This document shows positions 15,926 through 24,096 of a stretch of DNA of 64,000 nt, one piece after another. Within the stretch, counting starts at the first letter, position 1. The number at the start of each line of letters is the position of its first letter. The stretch is taken from the NCBI RefSeq assembly GCF_024266705.1, contig NZ_CP100756.1, forward strand, positions 3,038,001 to 3,102,000, given 5' to 3'. The notes below the pieces were generated by a model. The model was not told the DNA's origin and made no database searches. It saw only the letters and a program-made list of their open reading frames with translations. Source of the stretch: Natrinema gelatinilyticum. Lineage in GTDB: Archaea > Halobacteriota > Halobacteria > Halobacteriales > Natrialbaceae. The translations under genes were made by a program, and so were the position numbers.

Positions 15926-17414
15926 AATTCAGAGCCTCCATGTGTTGGCTCATCCGCGCCTCTATCTCATCCCGTTCAGCCTGCAACTCACGGAGAGTCG
16001 CCAGTTCTTCGCCCACGGCAATGTCCTCCTCGGGTTCGGTCGTATCGACGTACAGCGCGATGTTTAGATTGTAGTCGTTCTCCCGTATCTCATCCAGCGA
16101 CACCGGCCGACTGACGCGTTCCTCGGTCGTCCACTCGCGGAAGTTATCGACGATGTGGGCCACACCCTCGTCGGTGAGTTCGTTCTGGTTGGACAGTTCC
16201 TCGTAGAACGCCTCGTCGGCCGCGTGGACTAACTGGACCTCGCCCTCGCGCTCGGCGGCCTTATCGGTGTTCAACACGAGGATGGCCGACGGGATGGAAT
16301 TGTTCTGGAACAGGTTCTCGGGGAGGCCGACGATAGCCTCGACCATGTCGTTCTCCAGCATGTGCTTGCGATAGCGTGACTCGTGCTTCCGGAAGAGTAC
16401 GCCGTGGGGGATGACGATGGCCGCCTTCCCACCCGTGCCGTCGGTGTTGGGATGCTTCAACTGGCTCGCCATGTGCATGATGAACGCGAAGTCGCCCCGG
16501 TCGGCGCGGGGAAGCTTCTCATGCCAGTCGAAGCGCCCGTAGGGGTCGTCCTGGAGGTCAGATTTCGCCCAGTTCGCCGAGAACGGAAAGTTGGCCAGGA
16601 CGTAGTCGAACCGCTCGAGATCGTCGCCGTCGGTAAACTGCGGGCTCGACAGCGAGTCTTCGCGTTTGATCTCCCAGTTGGTCAACCCATGAATGAACAG
16701 GTTCATCCGGGCAATCGCCGCGATGTCGGGGTTGATCTCCTGACCGGTGTACCGGAGTTTCGTCGGGTCCCCTCCCTGTTCACGGTAGTACTTGGCGGCC
16801 TCGATGAGCATGCCACCCGAGCCGACGGTCGGGTCGTGGAACTCGTCGCCGTCCTCGAAGTCATCAACCAGCCGGACACACAGCTCAACGATGTGGGGCG
16901 GCGTGAAGAACTGGCCGCCGGATTTGCCTTCCGCCTCGGCGAAGTCTCGTACGAGGTCCATGTACGCCTCTCCGAGCATGTCCGGCGGGACGTTGTCGCG
17001 GTTGAGGTCGGGCTTTTTGAGGTGTTCTATCAACCGCCCGAGTCGATCGTCGTCGAGAGCGTCGGCCTCGATGTAGTTAGCCCGGAAGACGTCCTTCAAC
17101 TCGGGGTTCTCTTCGGTCAGGCCCTCAAATGCATCGTTGAGCGCCTTGTCAACTCTGTCGTTGACCGCTCGGAGATCGTCCCACAGGTGACCTTCAGGGA
17201 CGATGGGGACGTCGTACAGGTTGTCACGCCGAGCGAAGTCTTCGCCGTACTCGTCGACGTTCTGTTCGTACTGCTTCTCGAACTCGTCGGAGATCGTCTT
17301 GTAGTAGACCAGGGGGAGGATGTACTCTTTGTAGTCCGTCGGGTCGACAGCATCGCGTATGATGTCGGCGCATTTGAAAAGATGTGTATCGAGTTCGTTG
17401 AGGGTCAACGACAT
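15918..17414 (-). CDS. hsdM: Type I restriction N6-adenine methyltransferase HsdM
   Basis: 498 residues from MSLTLNELDTHLFKCADIIR, the usual HsdM start. An ATG at 17501 would add 29 residues. The start at 17414 is supported by a TATA-like ATATAG 24-29 bases upstream. The helical N-domain (YKEYILPLVYYKTISDEFEK) is followed by the SAM-binding domain: FTPPHIVELCVRLV, DPTVGSGGML near residue 190 and the catalytic motif IV as LANFPFSANW near 270 (NPPF-type, with Phe for the first Pro). It methylates adenine in each half-site and is the core of both modification and restriction complexes. It is the first gene of the operon. Confidence 0.93.
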   Translation of the reverse strand: MSLTLNELDTHLFKCADIIRDAVDPTDYKEYILPLVYYKTISDEFEKQYEQNVDEYGEDFARRDNLYDVPIVPEGHLWDDLRAVNDRVDKALNDAFEGLTEENPELKDVFRANYIEADALDDDRLGRLIEHLKKPDLNRDNVPPDMLGEAYMDLVRDFAEAEGKSGGQFFTPPHIVELCVRLVDDFEDGDEFHDPTVGSGGMLIEAAKYYREQGGDPTKLRYTGQEINPDIAAIARMNLFIHGLTNWEIKREDSLSSPQFTDGDDLERFDYVLANFPFSANWAKSDLQDDPYGRFDWHEKLPRADRGDFAFIMHMASQLKHPNTDGTGGKAAIVIPHGVLFRKHESRYRKHMLENDMVEAIVGLPENLFQNNSIPSAILVLNTDKAAEREGEVQLVHAADEAFYEELSNQNELTDEGVAHIVDNFREWTTEERVSRPVSLDEIRENDYNLNIALYVDTTEPEEDIAVGEELATLRELQAERDEIEARMSQHMEALNYE

Positions 17415-17843
17415 ACCCCATCGATTAAATCGCTCCTCTATATCTTTCATGGTTTCCTGAAGATCTGACTCCTTCCCCAAATCGTGATGAACTTCCAACA
17501 CTATCCTTTGTTCCGGTGGGATAAAATACCCTGTCAGTCGTCAACCCACGGACATCCAGTTCTGCTAATAGTTCCCTGCTGGTCCTTTCTCGACGTTGAA
17601 CACGATGATCGGAGACCGGATCTGAGTCAGCCGGAATGGGATCTTCGTTGGGAGCAGACGGCAATCTCTAGAAATCCAACGATCACTGAATGGAAATACC
17701 TGTTCTACTCAAGGACCCCCGCAGATTAGCGACAGCTACCAGTCTCTTTCTCATCACTACACATGGTAGCTGAATGACACCGCGTCATCTCTACGACAGG
17801 TAAGGGGGGTATTGGTATAACACCTAGAAGACTAGTGATCTAG
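17415..17843. other. Promoter region of the RM operon; no other gene
   Basis: TATA-like sequence at 17438-17443 serves hsdM. From 17502 to 17843 no frame on either strand has plausible amino-acid composition or a recognisable family. AT-rich sequence just before 17844 (ggtattggtataacacc) looks like a plus-strand promoter for the next gene. Confidence 0.4.
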
Positions 17844-18380
17844 TATGCAATCATCTCGTTTTGTCGAAGGGGCTGGGACTACGAAGAAGTCCTTGAAGCG
17901 TTAAGAACGCTTCCCGATGAGAAGATTTCGTCGAACAGGATCAACGATCACGTAGGGGAAGTCGAGTATAACGTCGATCAATGTATACAGGACCTTATCA
18001 GATTGGGTGAAGTCGAACTCTGCCAGGAAAAGGGAACAGGTGGTGGCGTATGGTTGAAGAGACGGTCGACCCCTGAGGAAACTTGCGAGAGACGGGCTAT
18101 GGCGACTCGTGGATGGCAGTGTTATGTGACCGAAGCCGAAGATTTTCGAAGACGGATTGCCGATCGTCTGTTCACAACTCGAGAAGCGGCAATGCTCCAT
18201 CTCGGCGATTCTGCTGTCGTCGATCCAACGGAGTATGAAGAGATCTCTGTTCTTCAAGATGTTTGGGCTAACCAGACGCGGGGTTCGAAAGGATACTCCA
18301 AAGAAATGATCGCCGTAGTCAGACCATCGATCATCTATCAGACACCCAACGCCTCGGAACGCTTGGATCGTCTCGCCTGA
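17844..18380 (+). pseudogene. Winged-helix-like hypothetical protein without a usable start
   Basis: A single open frame runs from the codon after TAG at 17841-17843 to 18380. It reads DYEEVLEALRTLPDEKISSN, then RINDHVGEVEYNVDQCIQDL, then IRLGEVELCQEKGTGGGVWL, a typical winged-helix DNA-binding domain (~70 residues), followed by ~100 residues of unknown type. No ATG, GTG or TTG occurs before a TTG at 18003, which would cut away the helix-turn-helix. An ATG at 17845 is in another frame and soon stops. A frameshift in the first few codons is the simplest explanation. The gene sits just before the replication repeats. Confidence 0.5.
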
Positions 18381-18543
18381 ACCCTCAGTCGGGGTGATAG
18401 CATGGTAGTTTACACAACACCATTTTGCCTGACCCTTCAGCGTCTCGGTTAGCAGATGCGTAGTAACGCTCGGTCTCGTCTGAACCCTCAGTCGCACAAA
18501 CAAGCACAATAATTACATGATGGCATTTCGTCTGAACCCTCAG
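18375..18543 (+). repeat. Four phased 14-bp repeats (candidate iterons / operator array)
   Basis: G(C/T)CTGAACCCTCAG occurs at 18375-18388, 18427-18440 (variant gcctgacccttcag), 18478-18491 and 18530-18543. Start-to-start spacing is 52, 51 and 52 bases, close to five helical turns. The array lies in a non-coding, AT-richer stretch before an RHH gene and a prim-pol gene. That is the classic position of plasmid iterons or of an RHH repressor operator. Confidence 0.6.
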
Positions 18544-18629
18544 ATAATAGCCGATATACCCTCTATGAATGGTATGGAAATTATGATGTGACAAGTTTAA
18601 ATACATAGAGCCTATAGAGACTATCACCG

Positions 18630-18770
18630 ATGACGGCTGACCAAACCACGATCAGCGTCACCCCGTCAGTCCGCGACCAGATACGGTCGCTGAAGCGTGG
18701 TGGCCAAAGCTACTCCGAACTGCTGGAAGCGATGGCTGACCAGTATCAGCCCGAGAAGGTGACGCAGTAA
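18630..18770 (+). CDS. Ribbon-helix-helix small protein (CopG/DUF7557-like)
   Basis: 46 residues: MTADQTTISVTPSVRDQIRS, then LKRGGQSYSELLEAMADQY. This is the RHH layout, with a beta-strand TTISVTPSVRDQI, helix A, a turn (GGQSY) and helix B ending SELLEAM. Such proteins dimerise and bind short direct repeats with the beta-ribbon. The four phased repeats end 87 bases upstream of the start, so self-regulation or a copy-control role is a natural guess. A haloarchaeal VapB-like antitoxin is the alternative, but no toxin gene is next to it. Confidence 0.7.
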   Translation: MTADQTTISVTPSVRDQIRSLKRGGQSYSELLEAMADQYQPEKVTQ

Positions 18771-18885
18771 CATCGACTGAGGGATGTACTCCCCCAGAAG
18801 ATCGAGGTTGGGGCCTCGTCTTCTGATAAGATCCTCGAGCTATTGAGGATTTCGGAGGAATATCTCTCAGTCATGGTTTCCAACC

Positions 18886-19275
18886 ATGACAAATACAAAC
18901 CACATCCCAGCACGAGGTATAGCATCGCAGAACATCGACGAACTCGTTTCCGCAGTCGGCGAAGACCCTGACCTCCAACCCATCGAAAAGGAGACGATCA
19001 TCCGCTGGGGAAAACCTGATGAACACGTCCGCATCTTCAGTGAGGAAGGAAGCATCATACGGAGGTTACTACGCCACCCCCTCTTTGAGGAAGAAAGCAT
19101 CCGAACTTACACCGACTCGTCAACGGGGTGGATGGATGCTACGGACTATTCCACGGATCGTATCTGTGGCGTCAGGGGATCAATCCCTATCGGAGCGATA
19201 AAGATCCAGAGTAACAGTCGCTCCAACTCATCCCACTGCAGCGTCGTCTCCAAGGACGGGTTGAAGTCGCCATGA
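18886..19275 (+). CDS. Hypothetical protein upstream of the prim-pol
   Basis: 129 residues from MTNTNHIPARGIASQNIDEL. No recognised domain. A mixed alpha/beta part (LQPIEKETIIRWGKPDEHVR) is followed by a low-complexity Ser/Asn-rich C-terminus. The stop overlaps the next start as ATGA (19272-19275), so it is co-translated with the primase-polymerase and likely works with it in replication of the element. Confidence 0.6.
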   Translation: MTNTNHIPARGIASQNIDELVSAVGEDPDLQPIEKETIIRWGKPDEHVRIFSEEGSIIRRLLRHPLFEEESIRTYTDSSTGWMDATDYSTDRICGVRGSIPIGAIKIQSNSRSNSSHCSVVSKDGLKSP

Positions 19276-20480
19276 TATCATCCGATACCCAGGCTGCAGT
19301 CGGAGCAGAATTACACCGACAACGGGAACGACTCACGGACCGACTCCAAGAAGTCGATCTCGACAGTGTGCGAGCTGTCGACCTACCCAACGGAGGAAAA
19401 CGAAACGATCACGACCACACGGACCCCGGAAATCACTACCGCCCCGGCGAAATCGAGGGTAACTACGGGATCATGGGTGGTAACGGATTGGTCGTCATCG
19501 ATATTGACGACCATGATGACCGATTCGAAGGACTTCCGGACGATCTCAACGCTCTGCCACCCACGCTGACGGTTCAGACGCCACATGGTGGTGAACATCG
19601 ATATTACGCCACCGACACCGATCTCCGTAGCACCCGATTCCCAGGAGTCGACGTGCAAGGGGTCAATAGTTACGTCCTCGGTCCAGGATCGGTTCTGAAC
19701 CAATGTAGTAAGTCCTGGCACAACTGCTCGGCGAAGGGGGAAGGACAGTATCAAATCAAGCGCGATCGCCCTATCGCGTCGCTTGGGACTGATACCCTCG
19801 AGGTCCTCTCTAAGTCCCAATCGAGTCAGGACGAACTGGATCAGGACCCGCCGATAGAGACGCCTGATCTGGTATGCCAGGATCTCGAAATCGCGATTGC
19901 GGGAATCGAGGCGGATTTCAATCCGGTTCGTGTCTTCCAGAAGATGATGAACGGGAAGAAATCTCAGCGCAATCAGAATCTTATCAATGGCCAATACGCT
20001 AAGACGGAGTATCAAAATGATCGGTCTCGAGCTGAATCAGCACTCGTCGAAGAACTCGGGTGGTGGTTCGGAGACGACAAAGAGATCGTGTGGCGAATAA
20101 TGGATCTCATCTGCCAGCTGAGCCCTCAGACGGATACCGATGACCGGCGGAAGTGGCTCGAACGTAACGATAGCTGGCGTGAAACCCTCTTCGACAATAG
20201 CTGGTTCGGCGATCGAGACACCTACAACCCCCATACAATGCGGTCCCTAGGAGAAGAACGACCGCAGGTCAGTAAACCGACCAAGAAGTTCGTACTGGAA
20301 GCGATCCACGAAATGGGGGCGGCGACATCGCGAGAGATCGCGGACCATCCGCGGGTCGATCGAGGCCACCGACAGGTTCAACGAGCCCTCAAAGAACTTG
20401 AGGAACAGGAGATCATCGACTGGGAGAAGCAGGGGAATATCGCCTACCATTACCCTGCAAATCGTCCAGATCTTCTATAG
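19272..20480 (+). CDS. Bifunctional primase-polymerase (prim-pol) protein
   Basis: 402 residues. The N-terminal domain (~35-190) is an archaeo-eukaryotic-type prim-pol domain: GNYGIMGGNGLVVIDIDDHD has the metal-binding DxD near residues 75-77, then TPHGGEHRYY near 100-109 and GVDVQGVNSYVLGPGS. Residues ~215-310 are helical, with a region like the PriCT/helicase-linker (ALVEELGWWFGDDKEIVWRI). The last ~70 residues form a winged helix (LEAIHEMGAATSREIADHPR, then VQRALKELEEQEIIDW). It should start DNA synthesis of the element at the nearby repeats. No helicase domain is present, so host helicase would be needed. Confidence 0.75.
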   Translation: MISSDTQAAVGAELHRQRERLTDRLQEVDLDSVRAVDLPNGGKRNDHDHTDPGNHYRPGEIEGNYGIMGGNGLVVIDIDDHDDRFEGLPDDLNALPPTLTVQTPHGGEHRYYATDTDLRSTRFPGVDVQGVNSYVLGPGSVLNQCSKSWHNCSAKGEGQYQIKRDRPIASLGTDTLEVLSKSQSSQDELDQDPPIETPDLVCQDLEIAIAGIEADFNPVRVFQKMMNGKKSQRNQNLINGQYAKTEYQNDRSRAESALVEELGWWFGDDKEIVWRIMDLICQLSPQTDTDDRRKWLERNDSWRETLFDNSWFGDRDTYNPHTMRSLGEERPQVSKPTKKFVLEAIHEMGAATSREIADHPRVDRGHRQVQRALKELEEQEIIDWEKQGNIAYHYPANRPDLL

Positions 20481-20632
20481 ACTGGCTCGCTAACTGACGC
20501 CATCTACTCTCTTCATTCGTAGCTACACCCGATCAACGGGGATGTCGGTGTGGTAGGTCTTCTGGGTCGAATAGGTTAGTCGGGAAGATCAAGACTGGGA
20601 GCTACACCCACTTGACCCCCGCTAACGCAGTC
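20481..20632. other. Intergenic region between prim-pol and integrase
   Basis: Two direct copies of agctacaccc (near 20520 and 20601) lie between the convergent genes. No coding signal is seen; a bidirectional termination zone is likely. Confidence 0.3.
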
Positions 20633-21649
20633 TCATACTCCGTCCAGATACTCCCGGCGTTGTTCCACCTTCACTTCTTCGGACCGCCTATCGTAGTGCT
20701 TGTCGAGCACTTCAGGGCTGACATTCATCCGATCGCTGACGACCTTCTCGGGAACGTCCTTGGTCAGAAAGTGAGTGATCGCACCCCGGCGGACGGCATG
20801 GGGTGAGACTGACGACGGACACTTACTGGCGGCCTTCTGCTGGCTATCAGCGGCTTCACAGTCAGCCTCGTTGCGGTCATGGGGACAGTCAGCGCTGTAC
20901 TTACAGGGACGGGTCCAGCGGTACACTGCTTCCCGTAGGGTCGTCTTGTGGGGCCGTCCGTGGGTCGTAGCCAGTAGTGGTTCTCGACCAGCATCGTCGA
21001 CCACATCAGGCCGGCTGTGGGCCAACCAGTCGTCCATCACGGCACATACATCCGCCGAGAGAGCAACGAGACGTTCTCCCTTGTCTTTGTTCTTCAACGG
21101 CGTCTCAGGCCGGTGTTGGACTCTCAGATACTCTCCGTCGGGGTCGTAGTCCGAGATATCGAGACTGTGCGCACCCCCAATCCGGATGCCCGTGTGCCAG
21201 AGTACCTCGAGAAGGACGTGATCAAACGATGCGTAGTCGAATCGGCGCAGGTGCTCGAGTATCGTCGAAGCATTCACCGAATCCAACAGCACGTCTCGCT
21301 GGTTTTGCCCATCACTGAGAGTGGGGGAGAGCACTTTCGAGTGGAGGTCCTGCTCGACGGCGTCGACGCTTTCACACCACCGGATGAAGACCCGTAGGGT
21401 ATCCATCTGGGTTTTCACCGTCACTTGGTTCAGGTCACCATCGTCTCGCCGCCACAGTTTGTAGCGGTGTAGAGACCGGCCAGTGATGTCGTTTAGGTTG
21501 TCGATGCCCTTCTGGTCGCACCACCGAAGGAAATGGCCCAGGCGGTATCTGTGGGCCTTCAGTGTCGAATGAGTGACTTCAGTCGCCCGTTCTTGGAGGT
21601 ACATCTCTACGGCTTCATCGGGTCGTATCGGCTCGAGTTCTTTCACCAT
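20633..21649 (-). CDS. Tyrosine recombinase / integrase of the element
   Basis: 338 residues from MVKELEPIRPDEAVEMYLQE. An upstream in-frame ATG at 21862 would place the right att site inside the gene and adds non-conserved codons, so it is rejected. The N-terminal SAM-like core-binding domain is at ~10-105. In the catalytic domain the box I Arg is in TGIRIGGAHSL near 154, HAVRRG (H-x-x-R) is near 283, and the tyrosine is in KHYDRR near 316. A Cys/His-rich insertion (CKYSADCPHDRNEADCEA) lies before box II, as in haloarchaeal integrases. Its start lies only 43 bases inside attR. It catalyses site-specific integration and excision at tRNA-Arg. Confidence 0.92.
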   Translation of the reverse strand: MVKELEPIRPDEAVEMYLQERATEVTHSTLKAHRYRLGHFLRWCDQKGIDNLNDITGRSLHRYKLWRRDDGDLNQVTVKTQMDTLRVFIRWCESVDAVEQDLHSKVLSPTLSDGQNQRDVLLDSVNASTILEHLRRFDYASFDHVLLEVLWHTGIRIGGAHSLDISDYDPDGEYLRVQHRPETPLKNKDKGERLVALSADVCAVMDDWLAHSRPDVVDDAGREPLLATTHGRPHKTTLREAVYRWTRPCKYSADCPHDRNEADCEAADSQQKAASKCPSSVSPHAVRRGAITHFLTKDVPEKVVSDRMNVSPEVLDKHYDRRSEEVKVEQRREYLDGV

Positions 21650-21691
21650 GGTTGGCTTCCGAACGCCCAACTGGAAGGATAACCGAGCGAG

Positions 21692-21804
21692 CTTGGCTTC
21701 GGACCAAGCTGTCGTGTCCGCGCCTGACGGCGCGGATAGGCCGCCGTTAGGCGGCCGATGGGACAAATCCTGCAGCGCCCATCCGAAATTTACTCGGCGG
21801 GAAT
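21692..21804 (+). other. Right attachment site (attR): tRNA-Arg 3' half split by a hairpin pair
   Basis: 21692-21716 repeats the anticodon arm and the start of the T-arm (cttggcttcgg...gtcgtg). 21764-21804 repeats the rest of the tRNA and 23 bases of 3' flank. Between them, 47 bases replace GGTT. They hold two perfect hairpins: TCCGCGCC-TGAC-GGCGCGGA (21717-21736) and GGCCGCC-GTTA-GGCGGCC (21739-21756). The copy cannot fold as a tRNA. Confidence 0.8.
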
Positions 21805-21872
21805 CCAACAGGCCATAGCGGGACGTTTTTACCATCGCGCCGTCGAGCGCGCAAGAATTCACCCATTTTCTA

Positions 21873-21920
21873 CCTGTAACAGCGAGAGAGTCCCGCCGTG
21901 TTCGGCGTCCTCAGAACGCG
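21873..21920 (+). repeat. 44-bp dispersed repeat, copy 1
   Basis: cctgtaacagcgagagagtc and the following cccgccgtgt.cggcgtcc..agaacgcg recur on the opposite strand at 45474-45522 with three mismatches. It is probably the edge of a degraded mobile element; neither copy has a transposase beside it. Confidence 0.55.
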
Positions 21921-22034
21921 AGAGTAATTGGCGTTCCCGTTGAACGTCCCAGGTCTGCAAGCTGCCTCTCATATCGTCGAGCCCAGTCTCGGCGGCAACG
22001 TGTTCAACCGTCGCGCAGACCACCAATTGGTGGT

Positions 22035-22357
22035 GTGCCCCCGTTCTGGGAAGACCGTCTCGTTGCCAATCACGGCGAAGCGGTTGCCTTCCGCATCGGT
22101 GACGTCCAGTTCGAAGGCATTGAACCGTGTGAACGGTGTGTCGTCATCTCGCGTGATCCGACACTGGAGAGGAGTACGACGGCGTTCGCCAGAGGTTTAT
22201 CCGTAAGCGCGGAGAAACCCGTCCCGAGTGGCTCGACAGCGACCGCTTCAAAACTGATTTCCGCTTGATGACGGTAACGAATGTCCCACAGCGAGAATGG
22301 GGGGAGACACTTCAGGTAGGGGACACAGTCGAGATTGTTGGGACTCATCCATATTGA
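22035..22357 (+). pseudogene. MOSC-domain protein, frameshifted C-terminal remnant
   Basis: One frame reads ANHGEAVAFRIGDVQFEGIE, then PCERCVVISRDP, the conserved Cys-containing core of MOSC domains. After about 22190 the matching sequence continues in another frame: FRLMTVTNVPQREWGETLQV, then GDTVEIVGTHPY and stop. That is the usual MOSC C-terminus. The N-terminal MOSC_N part is not found. MOSC proteins handle sulfur or molybdenum cofactor chemistry; this copy is dead. Confidence 0.6.
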
Positions 22358-22432
22358 TCCCAGCACGTCCGAAGACTCTGCAGTTCAGCCTACAGGTACA
22401 TCGCCGTGACGTGCCAGCCGATGATGTGAGTA

Positions 22433-22777
22433 TTCGGCGGAAGCGCCAAGCAGTGATCGGCTGGTACCTCCGGAGGCCCCAAGAGGAACGCCCCGAACGA
22501 AGCGCGAAATACGAGTCGAAGCTTGGTCTCTCCGATGTACCAATCGATGGTGGAACACTTTCCGGCCGGTGGGGAATTCGCCGATGGAACGATTCGCTTA
22601 AACTGGTGGCTCATCCTTACCCCTCCGGATACAAGACTACGTAGTAGTCTATGAGATGGCGCACACAGCCATGATGACTATTCCGACGCGTTCTGGAACA
22701 CGGTCGGGACACTCATTCCAGAGTACGAGAACCGCCGTGAATGGCTCCGAATCGACGGCAACTCACTGACCGTCTAA
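22433..22777 (+). pseudogene. YgjP-type metalloprotease relic with several frameshifts
   Basis: Pieces in successive frames line up with the intact gene at 10977-11708: RRKRQAVIGWYL, then AKYESKLGLSD, GRWG, LNWWLILTPPD, YVVVYEMAHT and finally DAFWNTVGTLIPEYENRREW before TAA. The HExxH motif has become YEMAH, and at least three frame changes are needed. This second, decayed copy lies outside the element's right att site. It suggests that a related RM-type cassette once occupied the same tRNA locus. Confidence 0.5.
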
Positions 22778-22921
22778 TGCACGAGTACATCATAAAATTG
22801 TCACATAGTGTGTATTTCATAGAGTAGTAGGCTGGACCCGCTGGCAACTACACCTGTGAATTCAGCAGTTGCTATCGATGTAGTCCGATACCTTTTCGAA
22901 AGGAGACGACAGAGAGTACCG
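22778..22921. other. Intergenic region before the DUF7344 gene
   Basis: AT-rich sequence; no gene. It separates the YgjP relic from the end of the minus-strand regulator. Confidence 0.3.
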
Positions 22922-23284
22922 TCACAACTCAACAGGTGCTTCGAGATCGGGATCGGCATCGATGATAGTCGATAGGTGGGGTTCTAACTTGTCAAACTGC
23001 TCTGTTGCCTCCACCAGTTGCCGATCCACGTCGTATTTGATGACCCCTGTCGCCTCCAACTTCGGGATGTGCACTTGGTTTAACACCAGTTGAACCTGAG
23101 TGATGTCTTCCGGAGATGCCTCAGTAATAAGTTTATGATGGTTATGTTTGATCACAGTATTCCTGAGGTCGTTCACGGTTAACGCTCGCTGCTGGTCTGC
23201 AAGTACAGCAAGCACGATGCGACGGTGCTGGTTTCGACATAGGTCGAGAACTGTGTCGAACTCGGTGGTACTTTCATTCATCAT
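22922..23284 (-). CDS. DUF7344 winged-helix regulator (ArsR-like)
   Basis: 120 residues from MMNESTTEFDTVLDLCRNQH. The winged-helix core runs ~10-90 (RRIVLAVLADQQRALTVNDL, with HIPKLEATGVIKYD as the wing). The short C-terminus ends HLSTIIDADP. This haloarchaeal family has a DNA-binding fold but no known effector. A related gene is at 24747-25091. The start at 23284 (or 23281) is preferred because codons upstream encode a basic, non-conserved extension. Confidence 0.75.
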   Translation of the reverse strand: MMNESTTEFDTVLDLCRNQHRRIVLAVLADQQRALTVNDLRNTVIKHNHHKLITEASPEDITQVQLVLNQVHIPKLEATGVIKYDVDRQLVEATEQFDKLEPHLSTIIDADPDLEAPVEL

Positions 23285-23436
23285 GATCTCTCTAATGAGA
23301 CTCGTTGATCTCCCGGCGGGACGTAGTTTCGAGAAACGTAACTGTCGCCGGACATTGCCTTGCACAGGTGTAGTGGACTACTACAAAAGAGGCTGCCTGT
23401 AGTCCCAACAATCCCTTCAAATACCCTTCCGTAGGA

Positions 23437-24096
23437 TCACTTGAGGCCGGGCGCGCGTGAAAGCAGGGCCTCGCTGAGGACTTGTCTTGTTCCCCGGCGA
23501 ATCCGATTCGACACGGCTTGTTGAGAAATATCAAGTTCGTCTGCAAGATCCGTCAAGCTCACTTGACTCGGCGTATCGAAATAGCCTCTCCGAAGCCCAA
23601 GAATGAGAGCCTCGCGCTGTTCCTGCGAGAGGCCAAATTGCTTGACGCTCTGGGTGCGGTCGGTTTCCGTATAGGTTCGAACAATGTGGATCGTTATGTC
23701 GTTGTCCGTGCAGAAGTTGTAAAACCGTGAGAGTGCATCGTGGTCGGGAAATCGGAGACGAAAGTGCCACTTCTCGTCGGCGTGACCCTCTAAAATCGTC
23801 CCGTCAGCCTCTGTGATGCCTCGGATAAGGTCGTTGTGCCTTCCATGCCACTTCACCCGATAGAGAGTGCTGTCCGCGATGTTGTCGAGCGCAATAATCT
23901 TATCAACGAACTCGTGCGCAGTCACTTTTTGCTCGAAGGTTTCGAACTCGTCCCCCGATACCCACAGGAAGGGCATTACGCTGGTTCCTGTAGGTACGAT
24001 TCGTTCGAGTTCGATGTGCATTTGAGGTGGTCCACCCAACACTTGCCCGAGCGTAAACTCCTCCTCCTCAACTGTGAACTCGAGGATAACGCTCAT
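23437..24096 (-). CDS. HTH_10 (bacterioopsin-activator-type) transcription regulator
   Basis: 219 residues. An N-terminal Bat-associated sensor-like domain (MSVILEFTVEEEEFTLGQVL through FRLRFPDHDALSRFYNFC) is followed by the HTH_10 domain (~155-210): LSQEQREALILGLRRGYFDT, then SLTDLADELDISQQAVSNRI. The family regulates transcription in haloarchaea, often with a PAS/GAF kinase nearby (here 25944-28877). The gene is complete and typical in length. Confidence 0.85.
   Translation of the reverse strand: MSVILEFTVEEEEFTLGQVLGGPPQMHIELERIVPTGTSVMPFLWVSGDEFETFEQKVTAHEFVDKIIALDNIADSTLYRVKWHGRHNDLIRGITEADGTILEGHADEKWHFRLRFPDHDALSRFYNFCTDNDITIHIVRTYTETDRTQSVKQFGLSQEQREALILGLRRGYFDTPSQVSLTDLADELDISQQAVSNRIRRGTRQVLSEALLSRAPGLK

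Larger units (their letters stand above)
4325..21804 (+). mobile_element. tRNA-Arg-integrated element (integrative plasmid / genomic island, ~17.5 kb)
   Basis: The boundaries are set by direct repeats of the tRNA 3' half. The integrase (20633-21649) sits immediately inside the right site. A replication-like module (phased repeats, RHH protein, prim-pol) lies beside the integrase. The remainder is cargo: IS110, an endonuclease-like protein, an IS5-family element, a truncated ERCC4 operon, and a type I restriction-modification operon. No capsid, terminase or conjugation ATPase is recognisable, so it resembles an integrated plasmid more than a provirus. Confidence 0.75.

Noticed and set aside
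18375..18543. Short regular repeats resembling a CRISPR array
   Set aside because: The repeat core is only 14 bases, period 52, with no cas genes or leader. Haloarchaeal CRISPR repeats are about 30 bases. Iterons or operators fit better.
18630..18770. Toxin-antitoxin pair
   Set aside because: The RHH protein could be an antitoxin, but no toxin-like gene is adjacent.
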